NCBI RefSeq assembly: GCF_900604385.1
Contig: NZ_LR027382.1
Span: 1,054,001 to 1,118,000 of the forward strand
DNA from: Alistipes megaguti
GTDB taxonomy: Bacteria; Bacteroidota; Bacteroidia; Bacteroidales; Rikenellaceae
Length of the DNA stretch: 64,000 bases
Direction: 5' to 3'
The position numbers and the translations under genes were made by a program. The notes under the pieces were generated by a model. That model was not told the origin of the DNA and ran no database searches. It saw only the letters and a program-made list of their open reading frames with translations. Every line of letters starts with the position of its first letter. The first letter of the stretch is position 1. Shown piece by piece: positions 50,036 to 60,900 of the stretch.

Positions 50036-51895
50036 TTAGGGCAGCGAAACCGATACCCACTGGGGAGCCTTGTTCATCTCCAGGTCGTTGCCGTTCGCAG
50101 TGTGGTCCTTGATGGTGGTACCCTGCCCCTCGTTGAAGCGCCAGTAGGCCACCAGACCCTCCGATGCGGGATCGACGTAGTAGAAGTGGTTCGTAGCCTT
50201 GAAGTCGGCCGGCGAGAGGACCTTGTTCCAGATGCGCACCTCGCACATCTTGCCCTTCAGGCCACGCTCCGCACTGTAGGAGTAACCCACCCAGAAGAGG
50301 CGGTTGTAGTCCGAATCGGGATAGGCACGCGACGTGCCGAAGCTGGCCGACGGCATCGACGAGATGCGGCCCGAACCAAACGACACGCCGTTGATATAGA
50401 GCGTCACCTGACCCTTGTCGAAAGTCACGGCAAAGTGGATCCACTTATTTATATACATGAACGTGGGCAGCTCGCCAGAAGCAAGTACGGCTCCGTTCTT
50501 GTGAGCCACCTCAAGCATGCCGTTTCTGACGTTCTGGCCGTCGCCCAGACGCAGCAGGAAGTAGTTCTCGACACCCATGATGGTGGTAATCTCCCTGGGT
50601 GACTTGAAGTCGGCGATATTCACCATGGCCTCCATGGTGAACTGCGAGAGGTTGTTCAGCACCGAGGGGTTCTTCCACTCCGTGGGACCGGCCCAGTTGT
50701 CCTCCATGTTGACCACCCATTCGATCAGCGCCTGGGTCTTCTGCGTCACCTTGACAACCAGTTCGGCATCACCGCCCTTGAAGGTGATCGTACCCTCGCG
50801 GCGCTCGCCCGACGCTTCGATCATGAAGCGCTCCATGTCACTCTGACGTCCGCTGTAGGTGATCCAGCTGTCGGAGGGCTGCACCTCGTAGGTGACGTTG
50901 GCCGTCACGGGAATCTCCAGCTGACCGCCCTCCAGACCGATGTTCAGCTCCGTCTGCGGGGTCGAGATGTTGTCCTTCTGAGCCTGCGAAACCTGGATCT
51001 CGACAACCGGAGTATCGTGCGTACCCTTGATGGTGATCGTTGCCGTGCGGCCCTCGAAGGTCGTGTTCTCGGCCGCCGTGAAGTACATCTTGGCACCCTT
51101 GTCACCCTCGCCGGCCAGCGTGATGTCGTACGTCAGCCACGACTGCGCCTCGGACGAAATCGTGTAGGTCAGATCGCGGTACGAATCGCTCGAATCGAGC
51201 ACCACCTCGATCTGCTTGCCGGCCTGCGGCACCGACACCTCCTTCTCGGAGGTCAGCGTCAGGAAATAGTCCGTGGCCTTGCACGTCACGGGCAGCTCGA
51301 AGGTCTGCTTGCCGACCGTAAAGGTGAACTTGGTCGAGAGGGCCTCGAGCGACTCGTTGGCCTTGACCTGGAAGACCACCTTGTCACCATCCTTGCCCTT
51401 CAGGGGCGAAGCCTCGACCCAGTCGGCCTGGCCCGTGAGCTCCCAGTCGCCCGACGAGGTGACCGTCACCTCGAAGCGGCCGCCTTCCGATTCGGCATCG
51501 ATGCTCTTCGGGAAGACCGAAATCTTATCCTCGACGGGCTTCTCCTCGGCCTTGGCACACGTCACCTTAAAGGCAGCCGTCGCCTTGCCCACCGTGAAGG
51601 TAAATTCACCCTTGAGCTCCTCCTGGGTGGTATTGGGCTGTACGGTGAACTTCACCACGTCGCCGTCCTTACCCTTGCGGGACGTGGCATCGACCCAGTC
51701 GTAGTCGCCCGTGAGGGTCCATTCGCCCGACGAGGTGACGATCACCTCGGTCGTACCGCCCTCGCTCGTGAACGATTCGCTCTCGGGAGCGATCGAGACC
51801 TTGTCGACTACAGGAGGCGTATTGACGCTGTTATCCTCCTTCTTGCAACCGCTGAACACCATCAGAGCCGCAGCAAAAAGCAAAAATTTCTTCAT
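50036..51895 (-). CDS. Surface lipoprotein with tandem BACON domains and a LamG-like domain
   Basis: The 619-residue lipoprotein (FSGC, lipid Cys17) has about four BACON-type Ig-like modules (starting near residues 32, 125, 215 and 310; tryptophan motifs such as GEWTLTGDYDWVDA). The C-terminal LamG-like domain (from about 395) has FTMEAMVNIADF and GLVAYWRFNEGQG. BACON domains bind glycans or mucin in Bacteroidetes; LamG folds also bind sugars. It should be a surface glycan-binding protein of this locus. The LamG part is a paralogue of the 53979-55229 protein. Confidence 0.85.
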   Translation of the reverse strand: MKKFLLFAAALMVFSGCKKEDNSVNTPPVVDKVSIAPESESFTSEGGTTEVIVTSSGEWTLTGDYDWVDATSRKGKDGDVVKFTVQPNTTQEELKGEFTFTVGKATAAFKVTCAKAEEKPVEDKISVFPKSIDAESEGGRFEVTVTSSGDWELTGQADWVEASPLKGKDGDKVVFQVKANESLEALSTKFTFTVGKQTFELPVTCKATDYFLTLTSEKEVSVPQAGKQIEVVLDSSDSYRDLTYTISSEAQSWLTYDITLAGEGDKGAKMYFTAAENTTFEGRTATITIKGTHDTPVVEIQVSQAQKDNISTPQTELNIGLEGGQLEIPVTANVTYEVQPSDSWITYSGRQSDMERFMIEASGERREGTITFKGGDAELVVKVTQKTQALIEWVVNMEDNWAGPTEWKNPSVLNNLSQFTMEAMVNIADFKSPREITTIMGVENYFLLRLGDGQNVRNGMLEVAHKNGAVLASGELPTFMYINKWIHFAVTFDKGQVTLYINGVSFGSGRISSMPSASFGTSRAYPDSDYNRLFWVGYSYSAERGLKGKMCEVRIWNKVLSPADFKATNHFYYVDPASEGLVAYWRFNEGQGTTIKDHTANGNDLEMNKAPQWVSVSLP

Positions 51896-51978
51896 TTTAT
51901 CGGTTTTTGGGGAAGACGGCCCTCCGCACCTCGCGTGCGGAGGCCGTCAAAGGTTGGTTTTAAAGGGAATGTGTCGGA

Positions 51979-53934
51979 TCAGAATTCGTAGCGCGTGGGG
52001 TCGTAACCGCCGACGTCACCGCCCGGGGTCACCTTCTTGTAGTAGCCCGTCGGATCGATGAGATCCATGCCGTAGAGGCCGTCGGCCGCCTCCTTGAAGG
52101 CGCGAACCGAACCCTCCTTGTTCTCGATGTTCGACGTGGGGCTCGGATCGAAGGCGAACCACATGAACCATCCGTAGCCCTTCTCCTTGGCACCGTAGGC
52201 TGCGCTGACGTTGCCGCGGTTGAGGTTCAGCTCGATCGACTGGGCGGCGCAGCTGCTCTTGTCCATGCCGGAGTAGGCGAAGGCGGCACCGACCGGATAG
52301 TCGGCCACGGTGATGTCGATGAACGAACCGGGATTCTGGCCCTTGTAGGCGGGCAGCGACTGGGAGAAGGTCCCGTACTGGTAGGTGCAGACGTAGGTAT
52401 CCCAGTTGCACTTCTCCTTCATAGCCATCTTCAGCTCGTAGGCCAGACGCGACGCGGCCGTCGTGGAGTTTCCGGCGAAGCAGGCCGACGAACCCGAACC
52501 TTCGGTGTACTCGTCATCGAGAGCCACACCGTCGAGCTGATACTGCTTGATGGCGTTGGCCACATCGCTGGCATACATCTTGGCGCCGTAATCCGTCAGG
52601 TTGGCCACACCGGCCGGCGTATGGTCGCCCAGCAGGCCCAGCAGCACCTTGATGCCGGCCTTGCGCAGCGGCTGCAGATAGACCTCCGAACCGTCGAGCA
52701 GCGCCTGTACGTTGGGGTTGTTGTGCAGGTAGACCTCATCCGACATGGCGTTCCAGCGGATGTTGGCCGAGAAGAGCACCACGGCGTCGAAGAACATCGA
52801 ACCATCCTTGAGACGATACTCCAGCGCATTGAGCGGGTTGGTGCTGTTGACCTCGAAGAAGAGGATGTTCTTCACCTCCTTCTTGCACTGGCGCGAGAAA
52901 AAGTAGTTGACCCGCACATCGTCGCCCGACAGCGAGACATTGCCCGTCTTGGCCCGCACGGTGAGCGGAAGCATGTACTCGACGTTGTTGCGCAGCGCCT
53001 CGCGGTTGTCGGTCTTGACCGTCACGGTGATGTCGTTCGAAGCCGTCTTGCCGGCCTGGATCGTCACGCTGCCGCCCTCGACCGAGACCTCCGACGCGGG
53101 ATAGGCCACGTAGTTGGTGCGGTGGATGAAGTTGTACTCGGCCACGTAAGCCTCGTCGGCCACGATCTCCACCTGAACCTCCTTCTCGGCGGCTTCGGCC
53201 AGTTCGAAACGGACCGTCTTCTTCAGAGCGTCCATCGTGGTGATGGTCGTCGAGAGTTCATCGCCGGAGGTGTTCTTCAGCAAGCCCTTGACACCCTCCT
53301 CGACCGTACCGTCACCGGCTTCCTGCAGCACGTTGATGTAGACGGTCTGAGCCGAGCCGGCCGAGATCTCGATGCGGCCCGAGCGGGTGCTGGTCGTGGG
53401 GTTTGCCTCGGCCGAGAGCGTCAGTTTGTCACCCTCCTTCGTGGCCTGGATCCACTCCGGAACCTCATAGGCCCACGACTCGACGTTGGTCGTGACGGTC
53501 AGCACCACGGGTTCGCTGCCCGAGGCCTTGAAGGTGATGTCGTCGGTCGGATCGACGCTCAGCGCATCGGGATCCTCCGGAGCGCGCTTGTCCTGCGTCA
53601 CGCTGATCGTCACAGCCTGGGCCGTGCCGGCCGTGATCTCGATACGGCCCGAACGCGAGCCGTCCGTCGGATTGTCCTTGGCCGAGAGCGTCAGCGTGGT
53701 CCCCTCCTGTTTGGCTTCGATCCACTCCGGGGCGGTGAAGCTCCACGACGAAGCATCGGTCTTCACGCTCAGCGTCACGGGGGTGTTGCCCGAGGCCTTG
53801 AACTGGATGGTCGACGACGGGGTCACCTCCAGCGTGTTGATCTTGTCGACATTTTCATCGCTCTTGCACGAGGTGAAGATTCCGGTCAGACCGATCACCG
53901 TCAGAAGCAACAGCCATAATGATCTCTTTTTCAT
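51979..53934 (-). CDS. BACON-DUF1735-GH18 endo-beta-N-acetylglucosaminidase-like lipoprotein
   Basis: The 651-residue lipoprotein (Cys about 23) has two BACON modules (about 30-210), a DUF1735 module (about 215-340) and a GH18 domain (about 350-640). The catalytic motif QLDGVALDDEY carries the acid E475 after D-D; the third motif residue is A, comparable to the F in endo-F1-type enzymes. Such GH18 enzymes cleave the GlcNAc-GlcNAc core of N-glycans. Other motifs seen are VKNILFFEVNSTNPLNA and YGWFMWFAFDPSP. It probably releases glycans for import by the SusCD pair. Confidence 0.85.
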   Translation of the reverse strand: MKKRSLWLLLLTVIGLTGIFTSCKSDENVDKINTLEVTPSSTIQFKASGNTPVTLSVKTDASSWSFTAPEWIEAKQEGTTLTLSAKDNPTDGSRSGRIEITAGTAQAVTISVTQDKRAPEDPDALSVDPTDDITFKASGSEPVVLTVTTNVESWAYEVPEWIQATKEGDKLTLSAEANPTTSTRSGRIEISAGSAQTVYINVLQEAGDGTVEEGVKGLLKNTSGDELSTTITTMDALKKTVRFELAEAAEKEVQVEIVADEAYVAEYNFIHRTNYVAYPASEVSVEGGSVTIQAGKTASNDITVTVKTDNREALRNNVEYMLPLTVRAKTGNVSLSGDDVRVNYFFSRQCKKEVKNILFFEVNSTNPLNALEYRLKDGSMFFDAVVLFSANIRWNAMSDEVYLHNNPNVQALLDGSEVYLQPLRKAGIKVLLGLLGDHTPAGVANLTDYGAKMYASDVANAIKQYQLDGVALDDEYTEGSGSSACFAGNSTTAASRLAYELKMAMKEKCNWDTYVCTYQYGTFSQSLPAYKGQNPGSFIDITVADYPVGAAFAYSGMDKSSCAAQSIELNLNRGNVSAAYGAKEKGYGWFMWFAFDPSPTSNIENKEGSVRAFKEAADGLYGMDLIDPTGYYKKVTPGGDVGGYDPTRYEF

Positions 53935-53978
53935 TGCAGTTTTTGATTATAAATAAGGTTAGTGATTTTGCATTGGGG

Positions 53979-55229
53979 TTATTTTCCCTCGGGCAGGGCG
54001 ACATCGACCCATGCCAGGTCGTGATCGGCCGTCAGGTTGTAGCCGTAGGGGCCGTAGTCCTTGACGCTCTTGCCCTGGCCGTCGTTGAATTTCCAGTAGG
54101 CCACCAGACCGTCGGCCGTCTCGGGGGAGACGCGGTAGAAGTGGTTCTCGGCGTTGATTTCTTCGGCCGACAGGGCCCGGTTCCAGATCCGCGCCTCGGC
54201 GATGCGGCCGTTGAGCGAACGCTTGTCGTCGTACGAATAGCCGAACCAGAAGCAGCGCGGCTTGTAGTCCATCTCGTCGGAGTGCGGCACGGCGAAGTTG
54301 ACCTTCGTCAGCCCGATGCCCGTCGACGAGCCCGAGGCGCGCTCCTTGCCGTCGAGGTAGACGTGGATCTCACCGCGGTCGAAGGTCACGGCCACGTGAT
54401 ACCAGCGGTTGACCTTGAGCTGCATCGCCGTGCTCGAGACCGTGCCGCGATCGGGTGTGGCGCCGGGTTCGGCCCCCTCCTTCTGCTTGCCGAAGGCCAC
54501 CTGCAGCTGGTTCTTCGGGATGGTCGAGTCGCCCACACGGATCAGGAAGGTATCCTCGATGCCCATGATCGTCGAGATGGGGCTCGTGGCGTCGTTGTTG
54601 AATTCGTAGAAGAAGACCAGCCCCTCCATCGTAAAGCTCTCCATATCCTTGACGGGTCCGGTCGCCTCGCTCCATTCGGGCCAGGCCTTGTTTCCGTTCA
54701 GGTCGGCCACGACGTTGACCAGCGAGGCCTTCTGGAAGACGAAATAGAGGGTTCCGGCGCTCGGCAGCACGGCCAGATTCGACGAGGCGATCGTCACCGG
54801 CAGCACGTAACGCTTGGTCAGATCGAGTTCGTCGAGCTTTACGAAGCGGATATCGAGCGGATTGCTCGTCACCTTGCCGCTCTCGATGCGCGTCGAGGCC
54901 GACGCGAGGTCGTAATGCACGGCGGGAAGCAGCTCGACCGCCTCATCGTAATAGCCCTCGCGGTAGGTGTCGAGCAGTTCGGGGGCGGCGCGGAAGGTCA
55001 CCTCGACATCGAATGCCTCGGGACGGGCCATGGCCACCGTCACGCTGCGCGTCAGCTCCTTGTCCACCTGGTCCGACGTCCGTTCGATGCGCACGTCGCT
55101 GGCGAAGGACGAGGCCGAAATGAAGACCTGATTGTCGTAATGATGCTTGAGTTCGTCGTTCTGCTTGCAGCCGGCCAGCATCACCAGCGCGGCGCACGCC
55201 ATCCAAACGAATTTAGAGGTTCTCTTCAT
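53979..55229 (-). CDS. DUF1735-LamG surface glycan-binding lipoprotein
   Basis: The 416-residue lipoprotein (LAGC, Cys21) has an N-terminal DUF1735 domain (about 30-165, with TRSVTVAMARPEAFDVEV) and a LamG-like domain (about 180-400; FTMEGLVFFYEF, HVYLDGKERASG, DGLVAYWKFNDGQG). The same architecture occurs in N-glycan-targeting loci of Bacteroides, as the surface glycan-binding protein. It shares its C-terminal half with the 50036 protein. Its start overlaps the next gene's stop by 17 bp. Confidence 0.85.
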   Translation of the reverse strand: MKRTSKFVWMACAALVMLAGCKQNDELKHHYDNQVFISASSFASDVRIERTSDQVDKELTRSVTVAMARPEAFDVEVTFRAAPELLDTYREGYYDEAVELLPAVHYDLASASTRIESGKVTSNPLDIRFVKLDELDLTKRYVLPVTIASSNLAVLPSAGTLYFVFQKASLVNVVADLNGNKAWPEWSEATGPVKDMESFTMEGLVFFYEFNNDATSPISTIMGIEDTFLIRVGDSTIPKNQLQVAFGKQKEGAEPGATPDRGTVSSTAMQLKVNRWYHVAVTFDRGEIHVYLDGKERASGSSTGIGLTKVNFAVPHSDEMDYKPRCFWFGYSYDDKRSLNGRIAEARIWNRALSAEEINAENHFYRVSPETADGLVAYWKFNDGQGKSVKDYGPYGYNLTADHDLAWVDVALPEGK

Positions 55230-56232
55230 GGTCGTTTGCGGTATTGGAGTTCATGATACGGATGGCCTGACGGATGTTGTTGTAGATCCGCGTGGCGTTG
55301 TAATAGTCGTCCTGGGCGTTGGAGAATCCCAGACCGCACTTCGTGAAGCCCTCCTCGGCCTCAACCACCCACTCGGCACCCACCTGGGCCGTGGCACCCA
55401 CCTGGGTGGGATCCTCCAGCGAGGGGATGCTGACCTCCAGCAGGAAGCGGTCCGAGGGGAAGTTGTCGTCGCTGTCGAGCTTGCGCTGCACGGCACGCGT
55501 CAGTTCGGCCGGGGTCTTGAACGACTCCGCCAGGACGATGATGTAGTCGCTCTTCAGCAGCAGCGGCTTGTAGTCGTCGAGCAGGTTCTGCGTGTTGCCG
55601 CGCAGGAACATCAGCTGTCCGGCATGGGCCGCACGCCACTCGGCAACGGCTCCCATGAAGGCGTTCTGGCCGCTGATGTCGCGATCCGTGGCCCGGCGGC
55701 CCTGGTACGAGACGACGATTCCGGCAAAGCCCGAAGCGTCGCAGCAGGCCAGCTGGCGACGGGTCTGTTCGGCATAGTAGGCCGCATACTCCTCGTCGGT
55801 TCCGGCGGGCTGGCCGGCCTCCTCGCGCGCCTCCTCGAGCAGGGCCCACGACGCATCGATCGTCGCGTAGTCGACCATGCAGAGCGTGCGCGTGCCCTTC
55901 GCGGCGAGCACCTCGCCGATTTCGGCCGCCAGTACGGGATGCAGCCCCTCGGCCTGCTCCACGCAGATGAAGTCGATGCTGTCGGGCAGGGCCGTCAGAT
56001 GCTGGGTCTGCAGCGTCGGGCGCTCGCTCGTACCCCGGACGGTCATCATCGACACCTTGTGCGGCTGCTGCTTGTAGTCGCGCAGCGCAGCCAGATAGTG
56101 CCCGTAGGCCTCGGGATTCTGCTCCTCGGGGGTCGGACGGCGGAAATCCAGATTCTCCGGCTCGGTCCAGTCGCCGCACGCACCGCTCATCAGCAGCACG
56201 CCCAGCACGACCGGCATAAATGCTTTTTTCAT
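55213..56232 (-). CDS. GH18-like lipoprotein without catalytic residues
   Basis: The 339-residue lipoprotein starts MKKAFMPVVLGVLLMSGAC. The fold pattern is GH18 (VSMMTVRGTS, DSIDFICVEQAEG, FAGIVVSYQGR at about 172-182, numbered from an upstream ATG at 56244). The motif that reads FDGVDLDYE in active enzymes is FAGIVVSYQ: all three Asp and the catalytic Glu are replaced. It is therefore likely a glycan-binding pseudo-enzyme. Similar GH18-like proteins are found in this position of the Bacteroides N-glycan locus. It lies between the SusD-like and DUF1735-LamG genes. Confidence 0.85.
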   Translation of the reverse strand: MKKAFMPVVLGVLLMSGACGDWTEPENLDFRRPTPEEQNPEAYGHYLAALRDYKQQPHKVSMMTVRGTSERPTLQTQHLTALPDSIDFICVEQAEGLHPVLAAEIGEVLAAKGTRTLCMVDYATIDASWALLEEAREEAGQPAGTDEEYAAYYAEQTRRQLACCDASGFAGIVVSYQGRRATDRDISGQNAFMGAVAEWRAAHAGQLMFLRGNTQNLLDDYKPLLLKSDYIIVLAESFKTPAELTRAVQRKLDSDDNFPSDRFLLEVSIPSLEDPTQVGATAQVGAEWVVEAEEGFTKCGLGFSNAQDDYYNATRIYNNIRQAIRIMNSNTANDHEENL

Positions 56233-56269
56233 ATCGCAGTTCATGTTTTTCGTGTTTCGTTCCGGCGGA

Positions 56270-57898
56270 TTACTCGTTCATCGTGGCGGGGTTGCAGTCC
56301 CACCATACGCGCGTACCCATCTCGTCGGGGCCGCCGAGCAGCGTCAGCGCCTGACGGACATTCTCGCCGTTGTTCGTATATTCGGCCATGGGATAGGGCA
56401 TGCGGCGGGCGCCGAGTTCGGATTTCACCTTGCCGTTGCTCTTGTTGCCCTTTTCGGTGGCGGGGATCAGGTGCGGGAAGCCCGTACGGCGGTAGTCGGC
56501 CCAGGCCTCGTTGCCCAGATGGAAGTTGGCGATCCACTTCTGGATCAGGATGCGCTCCTGCATCTGCTCCTTCGTCGCGGCGTTGTCCCAGGCCACGCCC
56601 AGCGTCGAGAGCGGCGTGCTGTAGGAGTTCGTGCCGGCGGGATCGGTGTAGGACTGCGGGAGGCGTCCGTCATCGGCCGTGTAGGCCGCAAACTCGGCGC
56701 CCACGCCCCACTGTTCGAGCGAGAGGCGGATGCCCTCGTTGTAGAGGTCGCCGGCCTCGCCGCCCATGTCGAATCCGAAGACGGCCCGGGCCTCGGCCTT
56801 CAGGAAGGCCACCTCGGCGGCATTCATCCACTGCACGGGCGTCAAGCTGCCGTTGACGAAGTTCACGCCCGAGTACTTGCGGCCCACGGAGTTGAGCGAC
56901 GGGATCTCGATGCCGCGGCGAAGACCCACATAATCGACCCCGGGCCACTCCGACTTGACGAAATACTTCTCGCGGCGCGGGTCGCGGTAGCCGTTCATGT
57001 AGCAGATGATGTCGGCCGCAGCGTGCGTATCGCCGCCGGTGAACGTACCATCGGGCTGGTTGTACTTGCAGGCGGCCATCAGCGGATTGCCGTCCTTGCC
57101 GAAGGCCGTGGCGGGGAGCATGGCGTTGTCGTCGTTCGAGGCGAGGACCCCGAGGCCGTTGTCGGCCAGGCTGACGGCGCTTTCGGCCATCTCGCGGGCC
57201 GTCGTCGGGTCGGCATAGACGATGCGCATGGCCAGACGCAGCTTCATCGAGTTGGCCAGCCGTCCCCACTTCTCGGCGCTGCCGCCGTAGACGGGATCGA
57301 CCTCGGCCGAAATGCCGCCCGTGCGGTTCTCCTTCAGCACGGCGATGGCGGCGTTCAGCTCCTCGAACATGCGGCGGTAGACCTCCTGCTGCGAATCGTA
57401 GGGCACCTGGATCTTGCCGTCCTCACCGATGGCCGAATAGGGGATCGGGCCGTAGGTGTCGGTCACGCGGCTCATGGCGCAGACCTTGATGACGCGGGCG
57501 ATGGCCAGCGTCACGGGGTCGTCCGTGAGGTTTTCGAGGAGCTTGAAGTTGGGATAGAGCGTCGGGATGATCTTGTCGCTGGCCATGAAGACACGCGACC
57601 AGTCGTCCGTGGGGTTGTAGTTGGAGATGGTCGTGGCCCAGCCGCTGTTCGAATCGGCGTAGTAACCGCCCTGCGTGCCGCCCAGCAGACAGTCCGTAAA
57701 CTGGGCCGTGTTGACGTCGGTGGAGACCACCGTGCCGCAGAGCGCCTTCAGTGCGGCCGAGACGGCATAGCCGTCGGTCTGCATCTGATCCTTCGAGACC
57801 TCGTAGGGGTTCGTGTTGATATCCATGTAGTTCGAGGTGCATGCCGCGCCCAGTACGGACACCAGAAGCGCCCCCGTTTTCAAAAGGTTGTATTTCAT
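56270..57898 (-). CDS. SusD-like nutrient-binding outer-membrane lipoprotein
   Basis: The 542-residue protein has a lipoprotein signal (GAACTSNYMDINTNPYEVS). TPR-type helices and the SusD-like features include TLYPNFKLLENLTDDPVTLAIARVIKV (part), TDTYGPIPYSA, LAEARA-like FLKAEARAVFGFD and RILIQKWIANFHLGNEAWADYRRTG. The last is the conserved SusD C-terminal motif. It caps the SusC barrel and binds the imported glycan. Its start is 12 bp after the SusC stop. Confidence 0.92.
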   Translation of the reverse strand: MKYNLLKTGALLVSVLGAACTSNYMDINTNPYEVSKDQMQTDGYAVSAALKALCGTVVSTDVNTAQFTDCLLGGTQGGYYADSNSGWATTISNYNPTDDWSRVFMASDKIIPTLYPNFKLLENLTDDPVTLAIARVIKVCAMSRVTDTYGPIPYSAIGEDGKIQVPYDSQQEVYRRMFEELNAAIAVLKENRTGGISAEVDPVYGGSAEKWGRLANSMKLRLAMRIVYADPTTAREMAESAVSLADNGLGVLASNDDNAMLPATAFGKDGNPLMAACKYNQPDGTFTGGDTHAAADIICYMNGYRDPRREKYFVKSEWPGVDYVGLRRGIEIPSLNSVGRKYSGVNFVNGSLTPVQWMNAAEVAFLKAEARAVFGFDMGGEAGDLYNEGIRLSLEQWGVGAEFAAYTADDGRLPQSYTDPAGTNSYSTPLSTLGVAWDNAATKEQMQERILIQKWIANFHLGNEAWADYRRTGFPHLIPATEKGNKSNGKVKSELGARRMPYPMAEYTNNGENVRQALTLLGGPDEMGTRVWWDCNPATMNE

Positions 57899-57910
57899 AG
57901 TTGGGGATCT

Positions 57911-60900
57911 TTAGAATTTGAGCCGCAGGTTGAAACCGATGTTGCGCAGCGACGGCATCATGAAGTAGTCGATACCCTGGTAGTAGTTGCCCGTGGTGGC
58001 GATCGATTCGGGGTCGAACGGCGCCTTGTTGTAGATCATCCACAAGTTGCGGCCCACGAGCGAGAGGGTGATTTCGCACACGTCGCCGAGCTTCTTCTTC
58101 GGGATCGTGTAGCCGATCGAGGCCTCCTGCAGACGCACGTTCGTAGCCGAGTAGGTGTAGTACTGCGGAACCGACGTACCGCCGCCGATGGCCGTATACC
58201 AGCTGTTGGCATCCATCACGTCGCCGCCGTTGATCCACACGCCGCCGGCATCACGCGCCGCAGCCGAGGCCTCCGAAACGCCGTAGTAGTCCAGCACGGC
58301 CTGCGTACGCGAGAAGACCACGCCGCCCAGACGCGCCGAAACCATGAATCCGAACGAAAGGTTCTTCCATCGGAAGTCGTTGCGCCACGACATGTTGGCA
58401 TCGGGAAGCACCGAACCCAGCTTGACATAGCTCGAGGCATCCTTGATCGTCTCGGTGGGGATCGTACCCTCCTCGTTGATGTAGTAGCGGCCGTTGTCGT
58501 CGTACTTCAGGTCGATGAGCGAGTAGAGGTCGCCCAGCGTGCCGCCCTCCTTGAGGATGAAGTGGGCCTGACCCAGACCGTTCATGTCGAGCTGGTCGAC
58601 CGAGATGTATTCGTCGGCCTCGGGGTTGTAGATCCGGCCGGCCAGCGAGAGGATCTTGTTGCGGTTGAGCGAAAGGGTGTAGTTCGAGTCCCATGAGAAG
58701 TCGCCCCACTCGTTGCCGTAGCCCAGCGCCAGCTCGATACCCTGGTTGCGGACGTTACCCGACTGCACCTTCCAGTCCGAGTAGCCCGAACCGATCGAGA
58801 TCTGCGGGCTGAAGGTCTGGTTCTGCGTATGGGAGTTGTAGTAGGTCACGTCGAGGTTGAAGTGGCGCAGGAAGCGCATCGTCAGACCCACCTCGAACGA
58901 CTTGGTGCGTTCGGGCTTCAGGTCGTACATCGGGTACTGGGTCTGGAGCTGCCACTTCAGGCCGCTCTCGTCCCACTGGTAGAGCGGGTTGGCGATGTAG
59001 CGCTCGAAGGCGACGCCCACCGAGGCGAACGATCCGCGCAGCTTGACATACGAGAGGTTCTCGGGCATGTTCGGGATGAGCTGCGACAGCACGACCGACA
59101 GACCCACCGACGGATAGAAGAACGACGAAGCCTTCGAGTGGGGACCGGCCAGCTGCGAGGGCCAGTCGTTGCGGGCCGTAAGCGTCAGATAGTAGGTTCC
59201 CTTGAAGCCCACCTCGGCCGATCCGAAGAGCGACTGCGTCTGTTCGCGCCAGCCACTCTGCAGCCGCTGCGTGCTGCGCGAATTGCTCAGGTTCTGCACG
59301 TTGAAGACGTTCGTCAGACCCGGATCCTCGTCCGAGATCTTGCCGTCGGCGATCGGTCCGCGGTTCTTCAGCGCATCGTTCTTCATGTCGGAGAACGATC
59401 CGCCGAGGTTGACCTGCAGCGACCAGTCGTCGCCGAACGTGCGGTTGATGTTCATCAGCAGGTCGCCGTAGACCTGACGGTCGGTCATCTTCGTGATGCC
59501 GTACAGACCGCGCTCGGACTTCTCGGTGAGCTGCGTATTGGTCGTTGCGTAGTTCTTCTCGGTGTACTGCGTCTGGGAGTTGTCGACGCGGATGCGGCCC
59601 GAAACGTTCAGCCAGTCCAGTACGTCGTACGACAGCTGGGCGTTGAGCATGTAACGGTCCTTGCGGTTTTCGCGCAGGTTGCGGTAGTTGATCCAATAGG
59701 GGTTCTGCATCGTCATGCCCGCATCGCCCACCGGCCAGTACTGGGCATAGAGGCGGCGCGAGGCGTCGTAACGCTCATACATCTTGATGTCCTCCCAGTC
59801 GCCGCTGCGCGGAAAGAGGTAGGCGCCGACGATCGGGTTCGAATAGACGCCCTGATTGACCATGTTGCGGTCCTCCTGCAGCACGTAACTGGCCCCGACG
59901 TCGAGCTTCATGCGATCCTTGAGAAACGACGTCGTGTTGCGAAACGTGAAGTTGTAACGGTCGTAACGGTTGTTGGGGACGATTCCGCGCGAATTGATCG
60001 CCGCAGCCGAGAAGTAGGTCTGGTTCTTCTCCGTGCCGGCCGACAGCGAAACGCTCTCGGTATTGGTGACACCCGTCTGGAAGTAGTCGTCAGCGGGGTC
60101 GTAGCCGTGGCTGTTCGAGGCGTTGAGGCGGCGGCCCCAGCTGCGGACCTCCGAACCGATGGCCGAATTGAGGTCACCCGTGCCGTAGCGGTTCTGGAAC
60201 GCGGGCAGCACGAAGGGCGACATCACCTCCACGCTGCTGGCCACGTTGACCGAGAGCACGCCGGCCTTGCCGCTCTTCGTCGTCACGACGATGGCGCCGT
60301 TGGCGGCATCCGAACCGTAGAGGGCCGCAGCCGCGGCACCCGTCAGCACCGAGATCGATTCGATGTCCTCGGGGTTGATGTCGGCAATAGGGTCGGTCGA
60401 GCCCTGCGATCCGAACTCCGTGCCGCCGTCGCGCGCCGTGGTGAACATCGGCACACCGTCGATCACGTACAGGGCGTTCGAAGACTGCGAGATGGACTTC
60501 TGACCGCGCATGATCACCTTCGAGGCGCCGCCGACACCCGACGACGAGGCGTTGATGTTCACACCGGCCACCTTGCCGTTGAGCGAGTTGATGAAGTTGA
60601 CGTCCTTGTTGGCGGTCACCGACTCGGAGGAGACCTGCTGGACGTTGTACGAAAGGGCCTTCTCCGAACGCTTGATGCCGAGGGCCGTCACCACGACGGC
60701 ATCCACGACCTGCGACTCCTCGCGAAGCGTGAAGTCGAGCTGCGTGCGTCCGGCCAGGGAGAGCTCCTGAGGCTGATAGCCCAGGTAGTTGACCGTCAGC
60801 ACGGGATCACCGGCCTCCGAGGCCGGGATCTGCAGCGTATAGTCGCCGTCGATGCCCGTGCTGGTTCCGATGGTCGTCCCCTTGACGATCACCGCCGCAC

